Positions 45,344 to 55,124 of a stretch of 64,000 bases of DNA are shown one piece after another (the stretch's first letter is position 1; each line of letters starts with the position of its first letter). Both the position numbers and the translations under genes were made by a program. This DNA is from Mesorhizobium opportunistum WSM2075 (GTDB lineage: Bacteria > Pseudomonadota > Alphaproteobacteria > Rhizobiales > Rhizobiaceae): assembly GCF_000176035.2 (NCBI RefSeq), contig NC_015675.1:6820445-6884444 (forward strand), given 5' to 3'. The notes under the pieces were generated by a model. That model was not told the origin of the DNA. It was given only the letters and a program-made list of their open reading frames with translations, and did no database searches.

Positions 45344-45415
45344 TGCGCCAGCATGACGGCAAATTGTTTCGGTTCCGTTTCAGTCACGGCAATTTGCCGG
45401 CTCAGCCCACAGCTG

Positions 45416-46780
45416 TCAGCCGAAGCGTTTCGAGATGATCCGCTCCAACGCGCGGATGCCCTGCGCCTCACCGCCGGCGGGGCCGTGCGGACGGTCGGCG
45501 GGGCTCCAGGCGAAGATGTCGAAATGCGCCCAGCTCGCCGTCCTTTCGACAAAGCGCTTGAGGAACAGCGCCGCCGTGATCGAGCCAGCGAAACCGTCCG
45601 TGGTGACATTGTTGATGTCGGCGATCTTCGACGACAGTTTCGCCTCATAGGGCTGCCACAGCGGCATGCGCCACAGCGGATCCTCGACCGCGGCGGAAGC
45701 CGCCGCCAGGTCGGAAGCCAGTACCTCGTCGCCGGTGTAGAACGGCGGCAGATCAGGGCCGAGCGCGACACGGGCAGCTCCGGTCAGCGTTGCCATGTCG
45801 ACAAGCAGCTGGGGCTCCTCGTCATCGGCCAGCGCCAGCGCGTCCCCCAGCACGAGCCTTCCTTCAGCGTCCGTGTTGCCGATCTCGACTGAGATGCCCT
45901 TGCGGCTCGCCAGCACATCGCCCGGCCGGAAGGCGTTGCCGGCGATGGAATTCTCGACCGCCGGGATCAGCACGCGCAGCCGCACGTTCAGCCGGGCTGC
46001 CATGATCATCGAGGCCAGGCCAAGCACATTGGCCGCACCGCCCATGTCCTTCTTCATCAGCAGCATGCCGGATGACGGCTTGATGTCGAGACCGCCGGTG
46101 TCGAAACAGACGCCCTTGCCGACCAGCGTCACCTTCGGCGCGCCTTGCCGTCCCCATGTCATGTCGATCAGGCGCGGCGCGCCGACGGATGCGCGGCCGA
46201 CGGCGTGGATCATCGGGAAATTCCGCACAAGCAGGTCGTCGCCCTTGATGACCGACACTTCGGCCTTGTGGACCTCGGCCAGGGTGCGCACCGCCGCCTC
46301 CAGATCGTCCGGCCCCATATCGCTGGTCGGCGTGTTGACCAGGTCGCGTGTCAGGAAGACACCATCGGCGATGCGGCGAACGCGCGCTGCATCGGCACCG
46401 GCCGGCAGGTCGAAGCGCAGCGTCTTGCCCGGCTTCTTGCCATAACGGGTAAAGACATAGCCGCCGAGCACCAACGCGATTGCCGCAAGTTGCGGATCGG
46501 CCGGCCCCGAGGCGAAATGCCAGTCGCCTTCGGGCAGGGTTTTCGCCAGCGCGCCGAGCGCGAGCGCGCCATCGCCGTCGCCAAGACCGAACAAGGCACC
46601 GGCGAGCGCGCCATTTTCGCCGGGCACGGCCAGCGTCCTGCCTGCCTCCCCGGAAAAGCCGTTGACCCTGGCCCAGGCGGCCATGGACGGCGCAAGGCCC
46701 GCGGCCTCCAGGCCATCCCTGGCGACCAGATGGACCGGCAGCGCGCCCTGCAATTTCTTCTCGACGAGTTCGACAGGCAT
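45416..46780 (-). CDS. M17 leucyl aminopeptidase family protein
   Basis: 454-residue zinc exopeptidase. The metal/active-site lysine and aspartate motif is VGKGVCFDTGGLDIKPSSGM and the signature NTDAEGRLVLGDALALAD is complete. The N-terminal macro-like domain is shorter and more divergent than in PepA (residues 1-150), as is common for the second, PepB-like alphaproteobacterial paralogue. It releases N-terminal residues in cytoplasmic peptide turnover. The ATG at 46780 follows AGGAGAA. It heads the minus-strand run pepA-type - marR - nlpC - helicase - pdeM. Confidence 0.92.
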   Translation of the reverse strand: MPVELVEKKLQGALPVHLVARDGLEAAGLAPSMAAWARVNGFSGEAGRTLAVPGENGALAGALFGLGDGDGALALGALAKTLPEGDWHFASGPADPQLAAIALVLGGYVFTRYGKKPGKTLRFDLPAGADAARVRRIADGVFLTRDLVNTPTSDMGPDDLEAAVRTLAEVHKAEVSVIKGDDLLVRNFPMIHAVGRASVGAPRLIDMTWGRQGAPKVTLVGKGVCFDTGGLDIKPSSGMLLMKKDMGGAANVLGLASMIMAARLNVRLRVLIPAVENSIAGNAFRPGDVLASRKGISVEIGNTDAEGRLVLGDALALADDEEPQLLVDMATLTGAARVALGPDLPPFYTGDEVLASDLAAASAAVEDPLWRMPLWQPYEAKLSSKIADINNVTTDGFAGSITAALFLKRFVERTASWAHFDIFAWSPADRPHGPAGGEAQGIRALERIISKRFG

Positions 46781-46864
46781 CCGATGTTCTCCTGCCGACC
46801 CCTGGCGAGTCGGCGTTTCTTAACCGTCCGTTAGGGTTAACAGAATATTTCTGCGGGAGGAAAG

Positions 46865-47737
46865 ATGGCCACGCAATGGCCGCGCATGAATGGAGGCCCA
46901 GGACCGATGCCGACCAACCGCACGACCGACGCCAGGGGAAAACGGCTGATCACCACGGCCCTCATGCTGGCGCTCGCGGCGGGTGTCGCCGGCTGTGGAA
47001 CCAGCAATCTCACCACCGGCTCGATCGGCCGCACCACCAGCGGCAAACCCCTGGAGACCATGTCGGCGGGCGAACTCCACAATGCCACCGCTTCCCTGGG
47101 CCAGTCCTACTCCAGGAATCCGAACGACAAGCGAATCGCCACCAATTTCGCGGCCGCGCTGCAGATGGACGGCGATGCCGACCAGTCGCTTGCCGTGATG
47201 CGCAAGCTGGCGATCGCCTACCCCAAGGATCGCGACGTGCTCGCCTCGTATGGCAAGGCGCTGGCCGCCAATGGCCAGTTCGAAGCGGCGCTCGACGCCG
47301 TGCAGCGCGCGCAGACGCCCGAATATCCCGACTGGAGGCTGGTGTCGGCGGAAGCGGCCATCCTCGATCAACTCGGCCAGAAGGACCAGGCGCGCCAGGA
47401 CTATCGCAAGGCGCTCGAACTCAAGCCGAACGAGCCTTCGGTTCTCTCCAATCTCGGCATGTCCTATGTGCTGGCAGGCGATCTGCGCACCGCCGAAACC
47501 TACATGCGTTCGGCCGCACAGCAACCCACCGCCGACAGCCGCGTGCGCCAGAACCTTGCGCTCGTCGTAGGCCTGCAAGGCCGCTTCGACGAAGCCGAGA
47601 AGATCGCCTCACAGGAACTCTCGCCCGAGCAGGCGCAGGCCAATGTCGCCTATCTCAGGCACATGCTGGCGCAGCAGAATGCCTGGAGCCAGCTCAAGGA
47701 CCAGGACAAGGACAAGTCGAAGTCCGCGACCAACTGA
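46865..47737 (+). CDS. tadD: TadD-like tetratricopeptide lipoprotein
   Basis: 290-residue lipoprotein with TPR repeats. Lipobox VAGC follows a hydrophobic stretch (LITTALMLALAAGVAGC). TPR-like units run from about residue 70 to 260 (e.g. ARQDYRKALELKPNEPSVLS). TadD is an outer-membrane-associated pilotin-like factor of Flp pilus assembly. The ATG at 46865 is preceded by GGGAGGAAAG. It is the only left-hand gene of the Tad locus on the plus strand and is convergent with tadC; a terminator follows. Confidence 0.88.
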   Translation: MATQWPRMNGGPGPMPTNRTTDARGKRLITTALMLALAAGVAGCGTSNLTTGSIGRTTSGKPLETMSAGELHNATASLGQSYSRNPNDKRIATNFAAALQMDGDADQSLAVMRKLAIAYPKDRDVLASYGKALAANGQFEAALDAVQRAQTPEYPDWRLVSAEAAILDQLGQKDQARQDYRKALELKPNEPSVLSNLGMSYVLAGDLRTAETYMRSAAQQPTADSRVRQNLALVVGLQGRFDEAEKIASQELSPEQAQANVAYLRHMLAQQNAWSQLKDQDKDKSKSATN

Positions 47738-47784
47738 CCGCGCCGCGCCGAAAGCTGATTTCAGCCGGCACGCTCAAGTCACTA

Positions 47785-47820
47785 TTTCATGCATGCGCAG
47801 TTTTGGGCGACATGCATGAG
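47785..47820. repeat. Partial copy of the ttttgggcgacatg palindromic repeat
   Basis: The stretch cagttttgggcgacatgcat shares ttttgggcgacatg with the two full copies at 60182-60283 and has atgcat on both sides as short inverted ends. It lies in the tadD/tadC convergent spacer. Confidence 0.55.
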
Positions 47821-47848
47821 ACGAAATCCGTTGCGACCATGAATGAAA

Positions 47849-47877
47849 AGCCGCGCCTGGTTCAGCGCGGTTTTTTC
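47849..47877 (+). terminator. Rho-independent terminator after tadD
   Basis: Stem gccgcgc / gcgcggt with loop ctggttca, followed by a T6 run. It lies between tadD and the tadC stop. Confidence 0.8.
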
Positions 47878-47904
47878 TAGATGTCATGCAGGGATGTGCC
47901 GCCG

Positions 47905-48924
47905 TTACTGGGCAGTCGATGACGCATGATCGCTGCCGAAGATGCCGCGCTGGCTGACCTGAATGCCGGCGGGACCCAGAATGATGGCGAAAAGCACCGG
48001 CAGGAAGAACAGGATCATCGGCACGGTGAGCTTTGGCGGCAGGGCTGCCGCCTTCTTCTCGGCGGCGTTCATGCGCTGGTCGCGGCTCTCGGCTGCAAGC
48101 ACGCGCAACGCATGCGCCACCGGCGTGCCGTAACGCTCGGCCTGGACGAGTGCCTGCGACACCGACCTGACCGATTCCAGGCCGGTGCGGCTGGCCAGAT
48201 TCTCGTAAGCCTGCTTGCGTTCCTGCAGATAGGAAAGCTCGGCGTTGGTCAGGATGAACTCTTCAGCCAGTGCCACCGATTGCGCGCCGATCTCGTCGGC
48301 GACCTTGCGGAGCGCGGCTTCGACCGACATGCCCGATTCCACGCAGATCAGCATCAGGTCGAGCGCATCCGGCCACGCCATCTGGATCGATTGCTTGCGC
48401 TTGGTGGCGCGGTTGTTGACATAGACAACCGGCGCATAGAAGCCGGCATAGGCAACGAGGATGCAAACGAAAAGCCGGATGACCAATGGCTTGTCGGGCA
48501 ATCCTCCGAGCACGAATATGTAGACCAGGGCCAACGCCAAGCCGACGAAAGGCAGCACGAGACGGAAGAACAGAAACCGCGTCAGCGGATTCTGGCCGCG
48601 AAAGCCGGCAACCTTGAGCTTCTGCAAGGTGCTTTCGTCGGCAAGGGCGCGGCGCAGATCGAGCCGGTCGACAATGTTGCGCATGCCGACCGACTGTTCT
48701 TCGCGCAAGCCCTTGCGCCGGCGATCGGCCTCGGTTGCCAGCCGCGCGCGCTGCTTGGCGCGAAGCTCATCGCGCTCCAGCGCGACCGATTTCATGCGCG
48801 ACTTGAGCTGGTTTCCGCTGAACGCCGGCAGCAGTGTAAAGACGGTCGCGAACACCGCGATGGCGACGAGCAGCGCGATCAGGAGGCTCGGATCGGTCAG
48901 TGATTTGATGACTTGATCGGTCAT
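47905..48924 (-). CDS. tadC: Tad pilus inner-membrane platform protein TadC
   Basis: 339-residue T2SS-F-domain protein, the second of the two inner-membrane platform proteins of Flp pilus assembly. A transmembrane segment near the N-terminus (LLIALLVAIAVFATVFTLLP) is followed by two helices around residues 120-170, the cytoplasmic F domain (LDLMLICVESGMSVEAALRK), and a final helix near the C-terminus (PMILFFLPVLFAIILGPAGI). It begins nine bases after tadB and is last in the cpa/tad transcript. Confidence 0.92.
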   Translation of the reverse strand: MTDQVIKSLTDPSLLIALLVAIAVFATVFTLLPAFSGNQLKSRMKSVALERDELRAKQRARLATEADRRRKGLREEQSVGMRNIVDRLDLRRALADESTLQKLKVAGFRGQNPLTRFLFFRLVLPFVGLALALVYIFVLGGLPDKPLVIRLFVCILVAYAGFYAPVVYVNNRATKRKQSIQMAWPDALDLMLICVESGMSVEAALRKVADEIGAQSVALAEEFILTNAELSYLQERKQAYENLASRTGLESVRSVSQALVQAERYGTPVAHALRVLAAESRDQRMNAAEKKAAALPPKLTVPMILFFLPVLFAIILGPAGIQVSQRGIFGSDHASSTAQ

Positions 48925-48933
48925 GTCGCTATC

Positions 48934-49947
48934 CTAGACCTCGAAGTTCATCATCTTGCGCATCACCAGGATGCCGATTGACATCCAGACTGCCGAACAG
49001 CCGAGGATGAGATTTCCAACGCTGGTGTTGAACAGCGGCATCAGGTAGCTCGGGCTCGACAGGTAGACGAGAAACGCGACGATGAAAGGCAGCGCTCCGA
49101 TGATGGCGGCCGACGCCTTTGCCTCCATCGACAGCGCCTGGACCTTGGCCTTCATTTTCTTGCGATCACGAAGCACCCGCGAAAGATTGCCTAGCGCCTC
49201 GGAGAGATTGCCACCGGCCTGCGACTGGATCTGGATAACGATGCCGAAGAAGCTCGCCTCGGTGCATGGCATGGTTTCGGGCATGCGCAAGGTTGCGTCG
49301 GGGATCGACAGGCCCATCTGCTGCGAATCGACGATGCGGCGAAACTCCGTCTTCACCGGCTCGGGGGCTTCGTTGGCGATCAGGCGCACTGCATCGTTCA
49401 GCGGCAGGCCGGACTTGACCGCGCGCACGATGATGTCGAGCGCGTTTGGAAATTCGTTGAGGAACGCCTTGACGCGCCGGCTGCGGCGAAATGAAACGAA
49501 CCAGCGCGGCAGGCCGAGCGCACCGGCCAGCAGCACGCCGGGCAAGACGATCAGCGGCGCCCCGGCCACGAACGCGATCACTGTCAGCGCGATGCCGCAT
49601 ATGGCGGAATAGATATAGAAACGCTCGATCGGAACCTTCATCCCAGCCTGGCGAAGCTGCGCCTTCAGCGGCGGCTTCTTGATGGCGCTGTCCTTGGATT
49701 TCTGCTTCTCGTCGAGCTCCTTGAGCGAATCCTGGACCGATTTGCGGCGCTTGGCCGCGTCCGTCGCACGGTCGCGCGTGGCCTTGACGACGGAACGGTC
49801 CGTCTCCGCGGCCTTGATCGTTTCAAGCCGCTTGCCGGTCTGTCTCTCATTGCTGATCTGGTTGAACAGAAATGCATAGGCGACCGCGCCGGCGCTGAAG
49901 CCGGCGAGCACGACAAACGCCAATACGGTGCCGTCAATTCCAAACAT
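48934..49947 (-). CDS. tadB: Tad pilus inner-membrane platform protein TadB
   Basis: 337-residue T2SS-F-domain protein: N-terminal helix (VLAFVVLAGFSAGAVAYAFL), charged cytoplasmic linker, paired helices (FYIYSAICGIALTVIAFVAG), the F domain with LDIIVRAVKSGLPLNDAVRL, and C-terminal helices. It pairs with TadC and the CpaF ATPase to drive pilus extension. It lies 29 bp after cpaF and 9 bp before tadC. Confidence 0.92.
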   Translation of the reverse strand: MFGIDGTVLAFVVLAGFSAGAVAYAFLFNQISNERQTGKRLETIKAAETDRSVVKATRDRATDAAKRRKSVQDSLKELDEKQKSKDSAIKKPPLKAQLRQAGMKVPIERFYIYSAICGIALTVIAFVAGAPLIVLPGVLLAGALGLPRWFVSFRRSRRVKAFLNEFPNALDIIVRAVKSGLPLNDAVRLIANEAPEPVKTEFRRIVDSQQMGLSIPDATLRMPETMPCTEASFFGIVIQIQSQAGGNLSEALGNLSRVLRDRKKMKAKVQALSMEAKASAAIIGALPFIVAFLVYLSSPSYLMPLFNTSVGNLILGCSAVWMSIGILVMRKMMNFEV

Positions 49948-49976
49948 CGACCAGAACCTTCACGCCTGCGGGTACG

Positions 49977-51482
49977 TCAGTCAGCGCGTTTCTCCATCGC
50001 CTCGAGCGCTATGGCGAGGCGCTGCTCCTCGCCGTAGTAGCGAGCCCGTTCCCAGAAATGCGGACGGCCGATGCCGGTCGAGACGTGCTCTCCCAACAGC
50101 CTGCCGTTGGCGTCCTCGCCCTTGATATTATAGAGGACGATATCCTGCGTGATAACGACATCGCCTTCCATCCCGATCACCTCGGTGATGTGGGTGATGC
50201 GACGCGAACCGTCGCGCAGGCGGGCCGCCTGGATGATCACGTCGATGGAGCCGACGACGATTTCGCGCACCGTTTTCTGCGGCAGCGAGTAACCGCCCAT
50301 GGCGATCATGGATTCGATACGGTTCAGGCATTCGCGCGGGCTGTTCGAGTGGATCGTTCCCATCGAGCCGTCGTGGCCGGTGTTCATCGCCTGTAGAAGG
50401 TCGAACACCTCCGGTCCGCGCACTTCGCCGACGATGATGCGCTCGGGCCGCATGCGCAGGCAATTCTTGACCAGATCGCGCATCGTCACCTCGCCTTCGC
50501 CTTCGAGGTTGGGCGGACGGGTTTCCAGGCGAACGACATGCGGCTGCTGCAGTTGCAGTTCGGCCGAGTCCTCGCAAGTGATGACGCGCTCCTCGCGGTC
50601 GATGTAGTTGGTCAGGCAGTTGAGCAATGTCGTCTTGCCGGAGCCGGTGCCCCCTGAGATGACGATGTTGCAGCGGACCCGGCTGATGATCTTGAGGACT
50701 TCGGCTCCCTGTGGCGAGATGGCGCCGAACTTGACCAGCTGATCGAGCGTCAGCTTGTCCTTCTTGAACTTGCGGATGGTGAGCGCGGTGCCATCGATGG
50801 CGAGCGGCGGCGCGATGACGTTGACGCGGGAGCCGTCGGGAAGGCGGGCGTCGCAGATCGGGCTGGATTCATCGACACGGCGGCCGACCTGGCTGACGAT
50901 GCGCTGGCAGATGTTGAGAAGCTGCTGGTTGTCACGAAAGCGGATCGGGGTCTGTTCGACCTTGCCGTTGACTTCGATGTAGACGTTCTTGGAGCCGTTG
51001 ACCATGATATCGGCGATGTCGTCACGGGCAAGCAATGGCTCGAGCGGCCCATAGCCAAGCACGTCGTTGCAGATGTCCTCGAGCAGTTCCTCCTGCTCGG
51101 CGATCGACATCGCGAAATTCTTGATCGCGATGATGTCGTTGACGATGTCGCGGATTTCCTCGCGCGCGCTTTCGGGATCGAGCTTGGCGAGCTGCGACAG
51201 GTCTATCGTGTCGATGAGCGCCGAGAACACCTGGCTCTTGGTGTCGTAATAGGTCTCGCTCTTTTCGCGGCCACGCTTCGGCTCCGGTGCGACGGGGGGC
51301 GCCTCGACCGCGCGGCGAGCCGGCGGTGCGACAGGTGCGCTCGGCTGCGGCGCTGCCGCCGGCCGTGCGAGAACCGCCGTGTCAGCCGAACCCGCGGCTG
51401 CCGGTGCGGCCGGCGCAGGTGCCGGCTGGCGAAATTCCGGCGTGAACCGGTTGCCGTCGTCGTTGCCTCGTTTACCAAACAT
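49977..51482 (-). CDS. cpaF: Tad pilus assembly ATPase CpaF (TadA)
   Basis: 501-residue secretion ATPase of the type II/IV family. An Ala/Pro-rich N-terminus is followed by an all-helical region and the ATPase core: Walker [17 protein letters not shown], Asp box [18 protein letters not shown], Walker [17 protein letters not shown], His box [16 protein letters not shown]. It powers Flp pilus extension (and, in Caulobacter, retraction). It lies 23 bp after cpaE. Confidence 0.95.
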   Translation of the reverse strand: MFGKRGNDDGNRFTPEFRQPAPAPAAPAAAGSADTAVLARPAAAPQPSAPVAPPARRAVEAPPVAPEPKRGREKSETYYDTKSQVFSALIDTIDLSQLAKLDPESAREEIRDIVNDIIAIKNFAMSIAEQEELLEDICNDVLGYGPLEPLLARDDIADIMVNGSKNVYIEVNGKVEQTPIRFRDNQQLLNICQRIVSQVGRRVDESSPICDARLPDGSRVNVIAPPLAIDGTALTIRKFKKDKLTLDQLVKFGAISPQGAEVLKIISRVRCNIVISGGTGSGKTTLLNCLTNYIDREERVITCEDSAELQLQQPHVVRLETRPPNLEGEGEVTMRDLVKNCLRMRPERIIVGEVRGPEVFDLLQAMNTGHDGSMGTIHSNSPRECLNRIESMIAMGGYSLPQKTVREIVVGSIDVIIQAARLRDGSRRITHITEVIGMEGDVVITQDIVLYNIKGEDANGRLLGEHVSTGIGRPHFWERARYYGEEQRLAIALEAMEKRAD

Positions 51483-51505
51483 GATCGACTACCGATCCCA
51501 CTGCG

Positions 51506-52795
51506 TCACTTCTTGTTGCGCGACAGCTTGCCGAGCAGACTGCCCAGGCCAGCCTTCTTTTTCGTCTTGATCTCGCTGCGGCCGGTCAGCACATGAGCAA
51601 TCTCGTTGATCGTGGCCACAACCGGGTTCTTGGCATCCATCTCGCCGAGCATACGCCCGTTGTTGGCGGCATTGCCGAACAGGACCGGATCAAAGCCGAT
51701 GACCGACATCGGCGTCAGGCCGAGCGGCTCGGCGAAATCGGAAGGCGAAATCTCCGGTCGCTTGGGGATCCCGGCCTGGTTGATGATCAGCTTTGGCGGC
51801 GGGTCGTTGGGACGAAGCCGCTTCAACATGTCGACCAGGTTTTTGGTGTTGCGCAGATTGGCAAGCTCCGGCGTCGCCGTGATGACGATCTCGTCAGCCT
51901 TGACCAGCGTGTTCTTGGCCCACCCGGTCCAGACATGGGGAACGTCGAGCACCAGGAGCGGCACGCTGCGCTGCGCGGTATCGACAAGTTGCGCAAAGGC
52001 ATCCGGATCGAAGTCGTAGACGCGTTCCAGTGTCGAAGGCGCCGCGAGCAGCGACAGGTGCTCGGCACACTGGGTCAGCAGCCGGTCGAGATAGACTTCG
52101 TCTATGCGCTCGGGCGAAAACACCGCTTCGGCGATGCCCTGTGCCGGATCCTGGTCGAAATTGATGTTGGCGGTGCCGAAGGCGAGGTCGAGATCGGCAA
52201 CGACGACCTCGGATTTGAAGAGAGAAGACATCGCCCAGGCTACATTGTGGGCGATCGTCGAGGAGCCGACGCCGCCCTTGGCGCCAATGAAGGCGACCGA
52301 GCGGCCGAGCGGTTCAGCCTCCGGATCGACGAAAATCGACGACACGACACTGACGATGTCGGCCATCGAGACCGGCGCGATGACGTATTCGGAGATGCCG
52401 GAGCGGATGAGTTCGCGATAGAGGCCGACATCATTGTAGTGGCCGATCACCACCACTTTCGAGGACGGATCGCAGTATTCCGAGAGCTGGGCGAGTTGCT
52501 CCAGCAGTTGCTTGGGTTCGCTGCGCGACTCCAGCAGGATCAGGTTGGGCGTTGGCGCCGATTGATAGAACTCGACTGCGGTGGGAACGCCGCCCATGTG
52601 GACCTTGAGATGCGCCTTGGTCATGCGGCGGTCCTCGCCGGCCCGCTCGACCGGATTGGCAACGCCCTCCGTCTCGCAGAATGCCTGGATCGAGATGCGC
52701 GGTATCGGCCGCAACGCCTGCATCGCGGCGATGTCCTGCGGCGAGGTATCGCCGCCATCCACGGTGGCGTCATAGGCGAGGTTGCTCATGGTCAT
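51506..52795 (-). CDS. cpaE: Pilus localisation ATPase CpaE (TadZ)
   Basis: 429-residue MinD/ParA-like protein with an N-terminal atypical receiver domain (about residues 60-170; VVVIGHYNDVGLYRELIRSG) and a C-terminal ATPase with a deviant Walker A AFIGAKGGVGSSTIAHNVAW. CpaE/TadZ places the Tad machine at the cell pole, which fits the podJ gene elsewhere in the window. The ATG at 52795 has GGAAAGAG upstream. Confidence 0.94.
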   Translation of the reverse strand: MTMSNLAYDATVDGGDTSPQDIAAMQALRPIPRISIQAFCETEGVANPVERAGEDRRMTKAHLKVHMGGVPTAVEFYQSAPTPNLILLESRSEPKQLLEQLAQLSEYCDPSSKVVVIGHYNDVGLYRELIRSGISEYVIAPVSMADIVSVVSSIFVDPEAEPLGRSVAFIGAKGGVGSSTIAHNVAWAMSSLFKSEVVVADLDLAFGTANINFDQDPAQGIAEAVFSPERIDEVYLDRLLTQCAEHLSLLAAPSTLERVYDFDPDAFAQLVDTAQRSVPLLVLDVPHVWTGWAKNTLVKADEIVITATPELANLRNTKNLVDMLKRLRPNDPPPKLIINQAGIPKRPEISPSDFAEPLGLTPMSVIGFDPVLFGNAANNGRMLGEMDAKNPVVATINEIAHVLTGRSEIKTKKKAGLGSLLGKLSRNKK

Positions 52796-52860
52796 GCTCT
52801 TTCCGTGGCCTGTTCTTTGCGTGGCCTGTTCTTGCGTGACTTCTCTTTCCCGAGGGCGGC

Positions 52861-53592
52861 TCAGTAGGTCACTTCCGAATTGCCGAGGAACTCATCCGAA
52901 ATGCCCCTGCTGCGGTAGACATCGATCACCGCGCCACGATTTTCCGCATCGATGGTGGTCTGCTTGCGCGGTCCGAGCAGATCGGCCGGATTGGCCATCT
53001 GGGCGGCGAGATTGTTCTGATAGGAGCAGCCGAAGTCGGCGTAGTGCTTGTTCTCGGACGACTCGACCAGATCTTCGGGCCAGCGTCCGCATTTGTCGGT
53101 CTGGGCCCTCACCGCGATAAAGGAGACGCGAACCGGGGCCGATGCCTCGCTCGACCCAGCCTGATAGGAGACCACGGCGATCCGGTTGCGCTTGATGCCG
53201 CTGGCGACCGCGAGCCTGGCGAAATCACGGCCGGCCGCCCTTGCGGCAACCTCGTTGGCCGATCCGCTGGGAATCTGGATGGTCAACGCCGGAGCGGCAC
53301 TCTTGTCATAGCCATCGAGGAAACCCAGAAGCGTATCGCGTTGCGAGCCGGTCATGCCGCGGTCGCCGGCACCGACGGGCAGGTCGATCTTCTGGTTCTT
53401 TTCCGCGATGACGATGGGATGGTTGGTGCGATAGTCGTCCGGAATGGCGCCGACGGTGACACTGTCGCGCTGGGCGCAACCGGCCAGCAGAGCCGTTGCC
53501 GCCACCGCCAGGACCGGAAGGGCGCGCAGCCAGATCCGCGAACGGCCAGGGCGCATCGTGGCGATGCTTGTCTTCAACGCTGACTGAGACAT
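52861..53592 (-). CDS. cpaD: Tad pilus lipoprotein CpaD
   Basis: 243-residue outer-membrane lipoprotein: hydrophobic leader ALPVLAVAATALLAGC with the lipobox Cys, then a conserved periplasmic domain (VIAEKNQKIDLPVGAGDRGM; DFGCSYQNNLAAQMANPADL). CpaD supports the CpaC secretin. I chose the ATG at 53592 with GGGGAAG upstream; a GTG six codons earlier overlaps the cpaC stop. Confidence 0.93.
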   Translation of the reverse strand: MSQSALKTSIATMRPGRSRIWLRALPVLAVAATALLAGCAQRDSVTVGAIPDDYRTNHPIVIAEKNQKIDLPVGAGDRGMTGSQRDTLLGFLDGYDKSAAPALTIQIPSGSANEVAARAAGRDFARLAVASGIKRNRIAVVSYQAGSSEASAPVRVSFIAVRAQTDKCGRWPEDLVESSENKHYADFGCSYQNNLAAQMANPADLLGPRKQTTIDAENRGAVIDVYRSRGISDEFLGNSEVTY

Positions 53593-53606
53593 GTCCGCTT
53601 CCCCAT

Positions 53607-55124
53607 TCACTTGTAGATGTAGCCGACAACGCCGTGGTACCGGCCGTTGGGCTTGTCGGTCTGCATGGTGCCGTAGACGCGATTGACCTTGCCAAGGAAC
53701 ATGGCGGCGCCATCGCTGGCAGCGTTGAAATTGTCATCCGGCTTGGCGAGATCGTTGCGCGCCACCGGCTTCACCAGATAAGGAGTGATGATGATCACCA
53801 GCTCGGTCTCGTTGCGCACGAAATCCCTGCTGCGGAAGAGCGCACCGAGCACCGGGATCTTCGTCAATCCAGGCAACCCGTTGACGGCTTGCCTGACATC
53901 GTCGCGCACCAGGCCGGCGATCATCATGGAGCCGCCCGAGGGCAGTTCGACGGTCGTATCCGCAAGACGCTTGCGCAGCGACAGGGCATTCATGCCGACA
54001 CTCGTGTTGGACGTGGAGGACGACACGGATCCTTCGGTTGTCGGTTCGGAAACCGAGGTTCTAACTTTCAGGCTTATGCGACCGGGCGACAAAACCACCG
54101 GCTGGAATTCCAGGCCGATGCCGTACTCGATCTTGTCGACCGAATAGGTCTTCAGGCCGGTCTGGTTGTCGGCGGACACGTTCGCGGAGACGCCGGTCAC
54201 CATGTTGTATTCACCGCCAACCTTGAAGGTCGCCTTTTCTCCAGACACGGCGGTCAAGGTCGGCTCTGCCAGGGTCTTCATGACTCCCGACTGCTCCATT
54301 GCGTTGATATAGGCCTGCAGCCCCGAAGCATTGATACTGAAGCCCGCATTCGACAACGGCTTGCCTAGACCCGTGAAAGGGTCACTGAGCGCGCCGTAGC
54401 TGATGCCGTTGCTGCCGCCGCTGCCAACCATGTTGACACCGAGCTGCTTCATCACCGAGCGGCTGACTTCAGCGACGGTCACTTTCAGCGTCACCTGGTC
54501 GTCACCGATGATCTGCAGGAGGTTGACGATCTTGCTGGTGCGGCGTTCCTGGTCGGGGTTGTTGATGTCGACACCGCTCTGGGCCGAGCCGCCGGCCGCG
54601 GTCTGCGAATATTGTCCTGTCGTTGCTTCACCGCCCGAGACGAAGATGGTCGCCAGATCAACGGCTCGTTTCGAGTCCAGCGGCGTATCGACCGTTCCGG
54701 TCAGGACGACGTTGTCGTTCAGCAGTTCCACCTTGATATCCGAGGTCGGAATAAAGCGCCTGATGTAGTCTTCCAGGCCGGCGACGTCGCGTTCGACGGC
54801 CAGATCCAGGCTGGCGATCTGTTCGCCGTTCGGACCGAAGACGAAGATGTTGGTCTCGCCGACCGCCTTGCCGAACAGGTAGATACGCCTTGCGGTGCGG
54901 GTCACGGCATCGGCAACGGACGGGTTGGCGACGAGAATGTCGTAGGCATCGCTCGGCAGGTCTATGACCACCGACTTGTTGAGGCCAAGCTTGACACGCT
55001 GGGAGGCCGTGGTGGCCGTCACCTGCGTACTCTTGGCCTCGACAACGCCCTGCACATTCGTCCCGACGAGCAGGAGGCCGAATGCCGCGGCCACGATCGC
55101 TGGCAGTTTACCGCTTAGCCTCAT
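53607..55124 (-). CDS. cpaC: Tad pilus secretin CpaC
   Basis: 505-residue outer-membrane secretin (RcpA). Signal peptide IVAAAFGLLLVGTNVQGVVE, N-terminal pilus-secretin domain with GLNKSVVIDLPSDAYDILVA and RIYLFGKAVGETNIFVFG, a BON-like region, then the GspD core (TLAEPTLTAVSGEKATFKVG; LPSGGSMMIAGLVRDDVRQA). Its ATG overlaps the cpaB stop (ATGA), and its stop is 14 bases before the cpaD ATG. It forms the pilus exit channel. Confidence 0.95.
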   Translation of the reverse strand: MRLSGKLPAIVAAAFGLLLVGTNVQGVVEAKSTQVTATTASQRVKLGLNKSVVIDLPSDAYDILVANPSVADAVTRTARRIYLFGKAVGETNIFVFGPNGEQIASLDLAVERDVAGLEDYIRRFIPTSDIKVELLNDNVVLTGTVDTPLDSKRAVDLATIFVSGGEATTGQYSQTAAGGSAQSGVDINNPDQERRTSKIVNLLQIIGDDQVTLKVTVAEVSRSVMKQLGVNMVGSGGSNGISYGALSDPFTGLGKPLSNAGFSINASGLQAYINAMEQSGVMKTLAEPTLTAVSGEKATFKVGGEYNMVTGVSANVSADNQTGLKTYSVDKIEYGIGLEFQPVVLSPGRISLKVRTSVSEPTTEGSVSSSTSNTSVGMNALSLRKRLADTTVELPSGGSMMIAGLVRDDVRQAVNGLPGLTKIPVLGALFRSRDFVRNETELVIIITPYLVKPVARNDLAKPDDNFNAASDGAAMFLGKVNRVYGTMQTDKPNGRYHGVVGYIYK